Of a DNA stretch of 9,673 bases, positions 1 through 5,296 are shown one piece after another. Every line of letters begins with the position of its first letter. Position 1 is the first letter of the stretch. The notes below the pieces were generated by a model. It worked only from the letters and a program-made list of their open reading frames with translations. It did no database searches and was not told where the DNA came from. A program made the position numbers and the translations under genes. This DNA is from an uncultured bacterium (GTDB lineage: Bacteria; Bacillota; Clostridia; Christensenellales; QALW01). Location: assembly GCA_905214315.1 (NCBI GenBank), contig CAJMLN010000065.1:1-9673 (forward strand), given 5' to 3'.

Positions 1-1
1 G

Positions 2-112
2 ACGAAACGCCTGCCCGAGGCGGTACTGCTGGGCATGTACGAAAAGGCCGCATGGCGGGCAGGGAAACTTTTTGGAGCTGAAGAAATTGGTAATTTTTTA
101 TTTTTAAAATAG
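2..112 (+). CDS. C-terminal end of an unidentified protein (truncated by window edge)
   Basis: Frame 2 is open from the window edge to a TAG at 110-112 and gives 36 residues, with an amphipathic stretch (LPEAVLLGMYEKAAWRAGKL) ending in NFLFLK. The codons are GC-rich like the neighbouring host genes and then drop into an AT-rich intergenic region, which suits a real gene end. I do not recognise the family. No hairpin with a T-run follows before the feo promoter, so either its transcript ends elsewhere or it reads into the feo operon. Confidence 0.5.
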   Translation, partial: TKRLPEAVLLGMYEKAAWRAGKLFGAEEIGNFLFLK

Positions 113-124
113 GTAAAAAAATTG

Positions 125-153
125 TTGACAATTTCAAGATAGATGAATATAAT
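125..153 (+). promoter_or_regulatory. Consensus sigma-A promoter of the feo operon
   Basis: TTGACA at 125-130 and TATAAT at 148-153, separated by 17 bases, match the housekeeping consensus perfectly. Transcription should start near 160, about 68 bases before the first feoA. A perfect 16-base inverted repeat (119-134, AAATTGT-TG-ACAATTT) overlaps the -35 hexamer, and a candidate repressor site covers the start point. A promoter this strong would be expected to need tight repression when iron is sufficient. Confidence 0.85.
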
Positions 154-161
154 AAAATCGG

Positions 162-175
162 TTAGCGAAAACTAA
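162..175 (+). promoter_or_regulatory. Candidate DtxR-family operator 1 (feo promoter, near +1)
   Basis: TTAGCGAAAACTAA is an interrupted palindrome (TTAG...CTAA), and a further CTAA follows at 176-179. It begins 8 bases after the -10 hexamer, so a bound repressor would block initiation. The pattern TTAGCnnnnnCTAA recurs at 196-209 and 731-744 in the opposite orientation. TTAG/CTAA half-sites resemble those of DtxR/IdeR-type metal repressors. The regulator itself is not in this window, so the assignment is inference. Confidence 0.6.
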
Positions 176-195
176 CTAAATTTATATCTCAAGAG

Positions 196-209
196 TTAGT
201 TGATGCTAA
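196..209 (-). promoter_or_regulatory. Candidate DtxR-family operator 2 (feo leader)
   Basis: TTAGTTGATGCTAA is, on the minus strand, TTAGCATCAACTAA, the same pattern as operator 1. It lies in the leader 6 bases before the AAGGAG ribosome-binding site of the first feoA. Its centre is 34 bases from the centre of operator 1, about three helical turns, so both could be occupied on one face of the DNA. Confidence 0.55.
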
Positions 210-227
210 TTAAAAGGAGAGTATAGT

Positions 228-440
228 ATGATACCGCTTACACTGGCAGAAATTGGCGAGGAAAATATTATAAAAAAGGTTGGCGGAAAACCAGAGGTAA
301 AAAAACATTTGGAGGACCTTGGTTTTGTAGCAGGAGGAACCGTTCGGATTGTTAATGCTATAGGCGGAAATGTTATTGTTAACATTAAAGAGGCCCGCGT
401 GGCCATCAGCAGGGAAATGGCGCAAAAAATCATGGTGTAA
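228..440 (+). CDS. feoA: FeoA domain protein, first copy
   Basis: This 70-residue protein is the size of a lone FeoA domain, a small SH3-like cytoplasmic fold that assists FeoB in ferrous-iron uptake, probably by touching its cytoplasmic parts. The start MIPLTLAEIGEEN, the central DLGFVAGGTVRIVN (turn before the second beta strand) and the terminal VAISREMAQKIMV (the usual substrate-like 'ALRRxxAxxI' ending) fit the family. The ATG at 228 follows AGGAG at 215-219 with eight bases between. It is the first gene of the operon, 33 bases before a second FeoA. Paired FeoA genes are common in Clostridia, and I cannot tell which copy is the main FeoB partner. Confidence 0.9.
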   Translation: MIPLTLAEIGEENIIKKVGGKPEVKKHLEDLGFVAGGTVRIVNAIGGNVIVNIKEARVAISREMAQKIMV

Positions 441-473
441 TGATTTAATGATAGAAATAAGGGAGGAAATACT

Positions 474-695
474 ATGAATACGCTGAAAACCGCGAAGATC
501 GGGCAAACGGTCAGGGTCGTAAAGCTGCATGGAGAAGGCGCTGTGAAGCGCAGAATTATGGATATGGGGATTACCAAAGGGGTAGAGGTATATGTACGTA
601 AAGTTGCGCCGTTGGGAGATCCTGTTGAGGTAACGGTGCGCGGGTATGAGTTATCGCTTCGAAAAGCGGATGCGGAGATGATAGAGATAGAATAA
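474..695 (+). CDS. feoA: FeoA domain protein, second copy
   Basis: A second 73-residue FeoA domain. It has the family's 'VVKLHGEGAVKRRIMDMGIT' segment (G-rich turn, then R-x-x-D-M-G), the KVAPLGDPVEVTVRGYELSLRK core typical of FeoA (usually 'APlGDPieiklrGyelsLRk'), and an acidic end. It is much closer to the canonical consensus than the first copy, which lacks the APLGDP box, so this copy is the better candidate for the classical FeoA. GGGAGGAAAT at 461-470 is a strong ribosome-binding site before the ATG at 474. A hairpin with a T-run follows its stop, then the feoB operator. Confidence 0.93.
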   Translation: MNTLKTAKIGQTVRVVKLHGEGAVKRRIMDMGITKGVEVYVRKVAPLGDPVEVTVRGYELSLRKADAEMIEIE

Positions 696-696
696 A

Positions 697-720
697 GGGG
701 AGAAAATTCTCCGTTTTTTT
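697..720 (+). terminator. Small terminator-like hairpin between feoA2 and feoB
   Basis: GGAGAA (699-704), a two-base gap and TTCTCC (707-712) form a short stem, followed by G and seven T. The stem is short and only half GC, so partial rather than full termination is likely. That would lower feoB relative to feoA on the same transcript. No convincing separate promoter for feoB is visible between here and its start. Confidence 0.5.
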
Positions 721-730
721 GAGCATTTAG

Positions 731-744
731 TTAGCATATGCTAA
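731..744. promoter_or_regulatory. Candidate DtxR-family operator 3 (perfect palindrome before feoB)
   Basis: TTAGCATATGCTAA is a perfect 14-base palindrome and the best copy of the TTAGCnnnnnCTAA pattern in the window. Read on the minus strand with its flank it gives TTAGC-5-CTAACTAA, the same extended form as operator 1. It sits between the intercistronic hairpin and the feoB ribosome-binding site. With no clear promoter here, a bound repressor could act as a transcription roadblock between feoA and feoB. Confidence 0.6.
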
Positions 745-766
745 TTTGAAAGAGAGGAAGAAGAGG

Positions 767-3181
767 ATGAATATAAAAATCGCACTTGCAGGAAATCCGA
801 ACTGCGGGAAGACTACGCTGTTTAATGCGCTTACCGGCTCGAATCAGTTTGTAGGGAACTGGCCGGGCGTGACAGTGGAGAAAAAAGAGGGACGCTTAAA
901 AAAACATGAGGGCATAATTATCACGGATCTTCCGGGCATTTATTCGCTTTCTCCTTATACGCTGGAGGAGGTTGTTGCCAGAAATTATCTGATTCATGAA
1001 CGGCCGGATGCTATTTTGAATATCGTAGACGGCACAAACCTGGAACGAAATCTGTACCTGACTACGCAGCTTACCGAACTGGGAATTCCGGTAGTGGTTG
1101 CTGTGAATATGATGGATGTTGTAAAGAAGAACGGCGATAAGATCAACACTGCGGAGCTCTCCCGGGAGTTGGGCTGCAGTGTGGTGGAGATTTCTGCATT
1201 GAAGGGAACCGGCATCATGGAAGCAGCTGAAGCGGCCGTAGCGGCGGCTCAAAACGGCAAAACGCTGCCGATGCATACGTTTTCCGGTGTGGTAGAGCAT
1301 GCGATTGCTCATATTGAAGAGGCGGCCGTACATCATATGCCGCAGGAGCAGCAGCGGTGGTATGCGATTAAGCTGTTTGAGCGGGATGAAAAAGCAATGG
1401 AACAGCTGAAGCTTTCTGAAACGGTGCTGAAGCATATTGAGGAAGATATTAAGGTCGCGGAGGAAGAATTGGATGATGACGCGGAAAGTATTATTACCAA
1501 TGAACGTTATGTATATATCGCTTCCTTAATGAAGAGCTGCTATAAGAAAAAGAACAGCGGAAGCTTATCGGTTTCCGATAAAATCGACCGCGTGGTTACC
1601 AATCGTTTTGCGGCTTTACCGATTTTTGCGGTCATTATGTTTTTAGTATATTTTATATCGATCTCTACGGTGGGAACCTGGGCGACTGACTGGACAAACG
1701 ACGGCTTATTTGGCGACGGATGGCATCTGTTTGGTATAGGAAGCGCGCAGTATGAGGAAGCAATAACTGAGTATGCAGCCGAAAATATCTGGACGGAAGA
1801 GCTGGTGAATACCGTAAAACAGGCATCTGAAGCAGAAGTTATTGGCGCGGAAGATATTCTTGGCGCTATAGAGGACGAGGATTTCGGCGGTTTTGATGAA
1901 GCCTATGGTACTTATGCAGACGCTCTTACAGAGGCCGGATATGATATTGCGCCGATTTATGAGGCTGGTATGGAAAATGCCCCGGATACTTCAGAATACG
2001 GCGTTTGGGTACCGGGAATTCCGGTATTGATCGGTAACGGCCTTGACGCTATTGGTATTACGGAAGAGAGCAATGCACTTTGGCTGCGGAGTTTGATTTT
2101 AGACGGCATTGTAGCCGGCGTAGGCGCAGTACTTGGCTTTGTTCCGCAAATGCTGGTATTGTTTATTTTGCTGGCGTTTTTAGAGGCCTGCGGTTATATG
2201 GCACGTATTGCGTTTGTTATGGACCGTATTTTCCGTAAATTCGGCCTTTCGGGCAAATCCTTTATTCCGATGCTGATTGGTACCGGCTGCGGCGTTCCGG
2301 GAATCATGGCGTCCAGAACAATTGAAAATGAACGCGACCGGCGGATGACGATTATGACGACGACGTTTATTCCCTGCGGAGCAAAGCTGCCGATTATTGG
2401 CCTGATTGCTTCGGCGTTGTTCGGCAATGCGTGGTGGGTAGCCCCCAGCGCCTATTTTATCGGCGTGGCAGCTATTATTATTTCAGGAATTATGCTGAAA
2501 AAGACAAAAATGTTTGCAGGCGATCCCGCGCCGTTTGTTATGGAGCTTCCGGCTTATCATTGGCCTACCTTTGGTAATATTATGCGTTCCATGTGGGAGA
2601 GAGGCAGCTCCTTCATCAGAAAGGCCGGCACAATTATTTTGCTTTCCTCTATCGTTATCTGGGCGGGATCCTGCTTCGGCGTAGTAGACGGCAGATTCCT
2701 GTTTGATGTGGAGATGGAGCTTGAAAGCAGTGTGCTTGGAATGATTGGCAATGCAATATGCTGGATCTTTGCGCCTCTTGGCTTTGGGAATATTAAGGCC
2801 ACTATTGCTACGATTATGGGGCTTGTTGCAAAAGAAGAAGTCGTTGGTGTGTTCGGTGTGCTGGATTTTGAAGGCATGACGCAGCTGGCAGCCTATTCCT
2901 TCCTGATCTTTAACCTGCTGTGCGCTCCCTGCTTTGCGGCAATCGGCGCGATTAAACGGGAGATGAACTCTGCAAAATGGACTTGGTTTGCCATCGGATA
3001 TCAGTGCGTGTTCGCCTATGCGGTTTCCCTGATTGTTTATCAGCTGGGGCTGCTCTTTACCGGCAGCGGCAATGTAATAGGCGTTATTTTTGCAGCCGCG
3101 CTGATTGCCCTGATTGCGTTTATGCTCTTTAAGCCGTATACAGAGGCGAATAAGCTTACGGCAAAGGTAAGGATCAAATAG
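767..3181 (+). CDS. feoB: FeoB ferrous-iron transporter with large acidic extracytoplasmic insertion
   Basis: This 804-residue membrane protein imports Fe2+ using an N-terminal G-protein domain: G1 GNPNCGKTT at 9-17, G2 around 31-38 (NWPGVTVE), G3 DLPG 54-57, G4 NMMD 114-117 and G5 SAL 143-145. A helical GDI-like domain spans about 168-265. The first membrane helix is about 281-303. The two gate repeats carry ACGYMAR (474-480), GTGCGVPGIMASRT (505-518), FIPCGAKLP (534-542), GLVAKEEV (685-692) and CAPCFAAIGAIKRE (719-732). Residues about 324-412 are an extra, strongly acidic segment in the first outer loop, which explains a length above the usual 650-775. The ATG at 767 is chosen over an in-frame TTG at 746 because G1 follows at the normal distance and GAGAGGAAG (752-760) is well placed. 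There is no feoC; FeoA and the Cys-rich peptide flank it. Confidence 0.96.
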   Translation: MNIKIALAGNPNCGKTTLFNALTGSNQFVGNWPGVTVEKKEGRLKKHEGIIITDLPGIYSLSPYTLEEVVARNYLIHERPDAILNIVDGTNLERNLYLTTQLTELGIPVVVAVNMMDVVKKNGDKINTAELSRELGCSVVEISALKGTGIMEAAEAAVAAAQNGKTLPMHTFSGVVEHAIAHIEEAAVHHMPQEQQRWYAIKLFERDEKAMEQLKLSETVLKHIEEDIKVAEEELDDDAESIITNERYVYIASLMKSCYKKKNSGSLSVSDKIDRVVTNRFAALPIFAVIMFLVYFISISTVGTWATDWTNDGLFGDGWHLFGIGSAQYEEAITEYAAENIWTEELVNTVKQASEAEVIGAEDILGAIEDEDFGGFDEAYGTYADALTEAGYDIAPIYEAGMENAPDTSEYGVWVPGIPVLIGNGLDAIGITEESNALWLRSLILDGIVAGVGAVLGFVPQMLVLFILLAFLEACGYMARIAFVMDRIFRKFGLSGKSFIPMLIGTGCGVPGIMASRTIENERDRRMTIMTTTFIPCGAKLPIIGLIASALFGNAWWVAPSAYFIGVAAIIISGIMLKKTKMFAGDPAPFVMELPAYHWPTFGNIMRSMWERGSSFIRKAGTIILLSSIVIWAGSCFGVVDGRFLFDVEMELESSVLGMIGNAICWIFAPLGFGNIKATIATIMGLVAKEEVVGVFGVLDFEGMTQLAAYSFLIFNLLCAPCFAAIGAIKREMNSAKWTWFAIGYQCVFAYAVSLIVYQLGLLFTGSGNVIGVIFAAALIALIAFMLFKPYTEANKLTAKVRIK

Positions 3182-3196
3182 TTTGGGGGAGAGCGT

Positions 3197-3370
3197 ATGT
3201 TTTCTTGGCTCGCGGATAATATTGCTGTGATTCTTGTTTCGCTGGCACTGTTTGCTGTGGTAATATGGATTATTATAAGCATGCTCAGGAGAAAAAAGAA
3301 AGGCAAATCCTCCTGTGGCTGTAGCTGTACGGACTGCCCTATGGGTGGGAGCTGCCACGGGAAAAAATAA
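3197..3370 (+). CDS. FeoB-associated Cys-rich membrane protein
   Basis: A 57-residue protein not much longer than a single helix: a short polar N-terminus (MFSWLADN), one hydrophobic segment at about 9-30, a basic stop-transfer stretch RRKKKGK (31-37), and then a cysteine cluster with Cys at 40, 42, 44, 47 and 53 (CGCSCTDCPMGGSC). This matches the small family found directly behind feoB in many Firmicutes. The basic stretch predicts the Cys tail to be cytoplasmic, where it might bind iron or hand it on; that role is inferred. It starts 15 bases after feoB's stop with GGGGGAGAG (3185-3193) as ribosome-binding site, so it is co-transcribed with feoB. It was identified from the sequence by its position and Cys pattern. 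Confidence 0.88.
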   Translation: MFSWLADNIAVILVSLALFAVVIWIIISMLRRKKKGKSSCGCSCTDCPMGGSCHGKK

Positions 3371-3377
3371 TAAAAAA

Positions 3378-3425
3378 GGCGGGTAAGAATCAAGTTGTTT
3401 CTTACCCACCTTTGCTCTTTTTGTT
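3378..3425 (+). terminator. Terminator of the feo operon, spanning the element's left junction
   Basis: The stem 3378-3389 (GGCGGGTAAGAA) pairs with 3399-3410 (TTCTTACCCACC) except for one C-A mismatch, with a 9-base loop and then TTTGCTCTTTTTG. A run of six A precedes it. The 5' arm, including its A-run, also matches the minus strand at 8138-8121 (AAAAAAAGGCGGTTAAG). This suggests the 5' arm is host sequence and the 3' arm is supplied by the inserted element. Confidence 0.8.
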
Positions 3426-3534
3426 ACGCGATAGAACGCTATTTTGAAGGTATGAGTATAACACCATTCCCTATACATTTGTCGCCTGTGCAAAGCCGCG
3501 TGGTATAAGGCTTTATTTCGTTCTACTGCGTAAC
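3423..3534. repeat. Long-range inverted repeat with nested hairpins at the element's left end
   Basis: GTTACGCGATAGAACG (3423-3438) is complementary to CGTTCTACTGCGTAAC (3519-3534) at 14 of 16 positions. Between these arms lie two smaller hairpins: GTATA/TATAC (3456-3460, 3472-3476) and AAAGCC/GGCTTT (3492-3497, 3509-3514). Together they would fold as a three-way junction on either strand. No reading frame of note runs through it. It may be a recombinase- or accessory-protein binding region, or a small structured RNA. Confidence 0.5.
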
Positions 3535-3549
3535 ATTCCATAGTCAATC

Positions 3550-3582
3550 GAGGGCGCAAGCGGTTTATCCGTTTGCGCCCTC
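3550..3582. terminator. Strong symmetrical hairpin (terminator-like)
   Basis: GAGGGCGCAA (3550-3559) pairs perfectly with TTGCGCCCTC (3573-3582), and the stem continues inward through one G-T and three GC pairs to a five-base TTTAT loop. On the plus strand only TTGTCTG follows and on the minus strand GATTGACT, so the T-run is weak in both directions. It lies downstream of the minus-strand sigma/HTH genes and may be a backup terminator or a protein site. Confidence 0.55.
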
Positions 3583-3597
3583 TTGTCTGCTTAACAG

Positions 3598-3665
3598 CAA
3601 AGTCAGGAAAAGCTGTCAAGGACGCGAAGCGCAAAGTTTATCCTTGACAGCTTTTTTCGACTTTG
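3598..3665. terminator. Bidirectional terminator hairpin after the sigma/HTH genes
   Basis: AAAAGCTGTCAAGGA (3608-3622) pairs perfectly with TCCTTGACAGCTTTT (3641-3655). An outer seven-base pair CAAAGTC/GACTTTG (3598-3604, 3659-3665) extends it after a small internal loop. For minus-strand transcripts the stem ends in TTTTCC, 18 bases after the original HTH stop, so it is the likely end of that operon. Read on the plus strand it is followed by six T. Confidence 0.7.
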
Positions 3666-3672
3666 CTACCCA

Positions 3673-3881
3673 TTATTTATCAAAACGAAACCTGAATAAT
3701 GCTCCTATTAGTGTGCTTCCAACTGCTTTTGCAGGTCGTCGTTATAGCGCCCTTGAAAAAAGGATAGATATTTGATATAGCCGGTATAATGTCGGACTAC
3801 TTTGTGTACGGCTTCCGACTCTCCGGTGACTGCTTTTTCTATTATTTCATAAGGCAGTAATTTGTGTTTGCTATTCCTCAT
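3673..3881 (-). pseudogene. Tn916 Orf8-like helix-turn-helix protein, frameshifted near its end
   Basis: From ATG at 3879-3881 the frame gives 57 residues (KLLPYEIIEKAVTGESEAV, then HYTGYIKYLSF, DLQKQLEAH) and stops at 3708-3710. This is the small HTH domain protein that partners the Orf7-type sigma factor in Tn916-like elements and is normally about 70-85 residues. Reading the other frame from 3711 gives LIGALFRFRFDK and a TAA at 3673-3675, exactly the 'L...L.KFRFD' ending expected after LEA. One base is missing (or two are extra) at about 3711-3714. Restored, the protein is about 69-70 residues. GGAGG ends nine bases before the ATG and the start overlaps the end of the sigma gene by 11 bases, implying translational coupling. 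The truncated protein may still fold. Confidence 0.8.
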
Positions 3882-4281
3882 TTTGTAATGCCTCCATTTC
3901 CTTTCGCAGCAAGCGTAGGGCAATATGCTTCCTAGGGTTGATTGTACTTCTGCAACGTCCGAACATTCTGCCGATTTGCGCGTCGTTATAACCCAAGTAA
4001 AAACGTAAAAGCAAAACTTCCCGCCGCTTTTCCGACGGGTGTAACAAAGCGGCTGCTAACGCTTCATTTTCAACAATTACCTTTTCCTCTTGAATTGTAA
4101 AGTATTCATCTGTGCAAGAAGGTTCAAGGTCTATTTCTTTGAGATACTCAAAAGATACTTCATATTGCTGCTTTCTCTTTATTTTGCCATAAGCGTCGAA
4201 CGCGGCATGGTAAAGCACTGTCTTGCAAAAGCCGTTGAATGTGTGCTCGATATGTTCCCGGTGTTGTTCCATATCCTTCAT
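3871..4281 (-). CDS. Tn916 Orf7-like sigma-70 family regulator
   Basis: A 136-residue protein. Its C-terminal part (about 83-130, KRREVLLLRFYLGYNDAQIG then GRCRSTINPRKHIALRLLRKE) is a region-4-type helix-turn-helix of the kind that reads a -35 element. The N-terminal half has a region-2-like helical segment (YHAAFDAYGKIKRKQQYEVS) but no full sigma core, as in the Orf7 class that controls conjugative-transposon genes. The start at 4281 is chosen because GGGGGTGA (minus strand, 4294-4287), a near-perfect anti-16S match, precedes it by five bases. An in-frame ATG at 4332 lies inside a hairpin and has no such site. The HTH gene overlaps its last 11 bases. In this class it would act on element promoters; its targets here are unknown. 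Confidence 0.85.
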   Translation of the reverse strand: MKDMEQHREHIEHTFNGFCKTVLYHAAFDAYGKIKRKQQYEVSFEYLKEIDLEPSCTDEYFTIQEEKVIVENEALAAALLHPSEKRREVLLLRFYLGYNDAQIGRMFGRCRSTINPRKHIALRLLRKEMEALQNEE

Positions 4282-4288
4282 CTCAATC

Positions 4289-4313
4289 ACCCCCTTTCTT
4301 CCCAGCAGGGGGT
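4289..4313 (-). promoter_or_regulatory. Hairpin that can hide the sigma gene's ribosome-binding site
   Basis: On the minus-strand transcript ACCCCC (4313-4308) is complementary to GGGGGT (4294-4289), six consecutive pairs across a 13-base loop. The 3' arm is the core of the Shine-Dalgarno of the sigma gene. Folding would hide that site, so translation may depend on unfolding or on coupling. This is seen in sequence only; no function is shown. Confidence 0.45.
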
Positions 4314-4323
4314 ATAGACAGCA

Positions 4324-4356
4324 AACGTCCATACGATTTTATCCCGTATGGACGTT
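4324..4356 (-). promoter_or_regulatory. Perfect 12-bp inverted repeat at the head of the sigma operon
   Basis: AACGTCCATACG (4324-4335) and CGTATGGACGTT (4345-4356) are exact inverse complements around a nine-base gap. Just upstream on the minus strand are two TATAAT copies (complements of 4367-4372 and 4358-4363). The former has TACACA 18 bases before it (4396-4391), a weak candidate promoter. If that start is right, the hairpin is the very 5' end of the sigma mRNA, or an operator over the start point. No strong T-run follows, so it is not a good terminator for the exporter upstream. Confidence 0.45.
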
Positions 4357-4431
4357 GATTATAGGAATTATAAAAAGCAACTATATGACTTGTGTATTCA
4401 TACTCATGGGCGCAAAGTTCCACAGAAGCTA

Positions 4432-4485
4432 TTAGACTTTTTTTGATTGCAAATTAGAAAAGAATTGAGAGTTACAGATAATCAT
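4432..4485 (-). CDS. Possible 17-residue ORF after the exporter, perhaps a gene remnant
   Basis: AAGGAG (minus strand, 4498-4493) stands seven bases before ATG at 4485-4483, which opens MIICNSQFFSNLQSKKV and stops at 4432-4434. It starts 21 bases after the exporter's stop. A good ribosome-binding site on so short a frame suggests either a tiny peptide or the preserved start of a third cargo gene whose body was deleted. The codons and composition give no further support. The rest of the stretch to the sigma leader (4364-4431) shows no other gene. Confidence 0.25.
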   Translation of the reverse strand: MIICNSQFFSNLQSKKV

Positions 4486-4506
4486 AATGATACTCCTTGT
4501 TTTCCT

Positions 4507-5190
4507 TTAGACTAACGAATATATTCCGTAATAAAGCAAAAAAACACCCAACAAAGTTACTACAACGGGGACGACATAGGCCGCAACTTTGCTTAAAACA
4601 CTCTCTATCTTTTTAATAGCAGAAGTGCCTTGCAGTTTGTTGTATGCGAAATAAATTAGAATAAGCGGCAGTATATATATGAAATTATATATCATAATGA
4701 AAACCAGGACAAGTGGAAATATCAAATGATATGTCGTTAATATAGCTAAAAAACCGAAATAAGGGAATGCGCTGGTCAATTCGACAGCACAGAAGGCCGC
4801 ACCTAAGAAGAATAAAGATATAGGGGAAAGTTGCGCAGGATTTTTTATTTCACTCGTTTCTTCACTATTGTTTTTCGCATTGAGTTTGGTTTTGACAATA
4901 AGACGTATTCCCAACAATAAGCAAAGTGCACCTGCGCCCAGCGCGGCACCATATACATACCATGGATAAAGTTCAATGGCTTTGGAAAGTAGTTTTGAAA
5001 CCCATGTAGCAATGCCGTAATAAATTGCCAGCCCTAATGCCAGATTTGCTGTTCCGATTCCCAAAATAAAAAACCAGATATGTCTTTTATTTTTTACCAT
5101 AGCCTGCAGTAGCATTTGCTCTGCAATAGCAGAAGGATTCAAGCTATCAAAAAAACTAGTTGTTATGACTGTTCCTAAAAGTATCCACAT
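4507..5190 (-). CDS. Six-helix membrane exporter, GAP/LysE-type
   Basis: A 227-residue very hydrophobic protein with about six membrane helices: about 2-27, 37-63, 78-99, 125-150, 154-182 and 203-226. A polar cytoplasmic loop with Lys, Asn and Glu lies at about 100-122 between helices 3 and 4. The N-terminal DSLNPSAIAEQ (15-25) and the AVELTSAFPY box (135-144) resemble the GAP family (actinobacterial peptidoglycolipid-addressing-like proteins), related to the LysE exporters. The substrate is unknown. GGGAGATG precedes the ATG at 5190. It lies 106 bases after the NimA-like gene on the same strand, with a terminator-like hairpin in between that ends 22 bases before its start. Its base composition is clearly more AT-rich than the recombinase or feoB, which marks it as separately acquired cargo. 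Confidence 0.75.
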   Translation of the reverse strand: MWILLGTVITTSFFDSLNPSAIAEQMLLQAMVKNKRHIWFFILGIGTANLALGLAIYYGIATWVSKLLSKAIELYPWYVYGAALGAGALCLLLGIRLIVKTKLNAKNNSEETSEIKNPAQLSPISLFFLGAAFCAVELTSAFPYFGFLAILTTYHLIFPLVLVFIMIYNFIYILPLILIYFAYNKLQGTSAIKKIESVLSKVAAYVVPVVVTLLGVFLLYYGIYSLV

Positions 5191-5211
5191 AGTATCATCT
5201 CCCTATCATTC

Positions 5212-5241
5212 AAAAAGGCCAGCGTTTGTGTAACGCTGGCC
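5212..5241 (-). terminator. Terminator or attenuator between the NimA-like gene and the exporter
   Basis: GGCCAGCGTT and AACGCTGGCC (minus strand 5241-5232 and 5226-5217) form a perfect ten-pair stem with a five-base ACACA loop, followed by TTTTTG. The exporter's ATG is only 22 bases past the T-run, leaving no room for a separate promoter. The exporter therefore depends on read-through. Upstream TTGTGTA (minus, 5251-5245) is complementary to TACACAA (5232-5226), covering the loop and the edge of the stem. This allows a pseudoknot or an alternative fold. Confidence 0.75.
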
Positions 5242-5296
5242 TACTACACAATAAAATGAAACCCCGGCGGGCTGATTTTATTTACAGTTTATTCAA

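Noticed and set aside
896..1435. Minus-strand open frame of 179 codons inside feoB
   Set aside because: Antisense to the G-protein domain, no ribosome-binding site, composition of a shadow frame.
2483..3634. Minus-strand open frame of 383 codons opposite feoB and beyond
   Set aside because: It is antisense to the well-recognised feoB gene and the Cys-rich gene, runs through the terminator, is extremely rich in basic residues and has no domain; it arises from feoB's codon bias.
4310..4434. Open minus-strand frame through the sigma leader (containing HEYEYTSHIVAFYNSYNQ)
   Set aside because: No start codon with a ribosome-binding site; it covers the candidate promoter and the perfect inverted repeat. 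It could be a remnant but cannot be supported as a gene.
4472..4490. Fur-box-like sequence (GATAATCATAATGATA)
   Set aside because: It matches only part of the GATAATGATAATCATTATC pattern, lies behind the exporter rather than before a gene, and is AT-rich enough to occur by chance.
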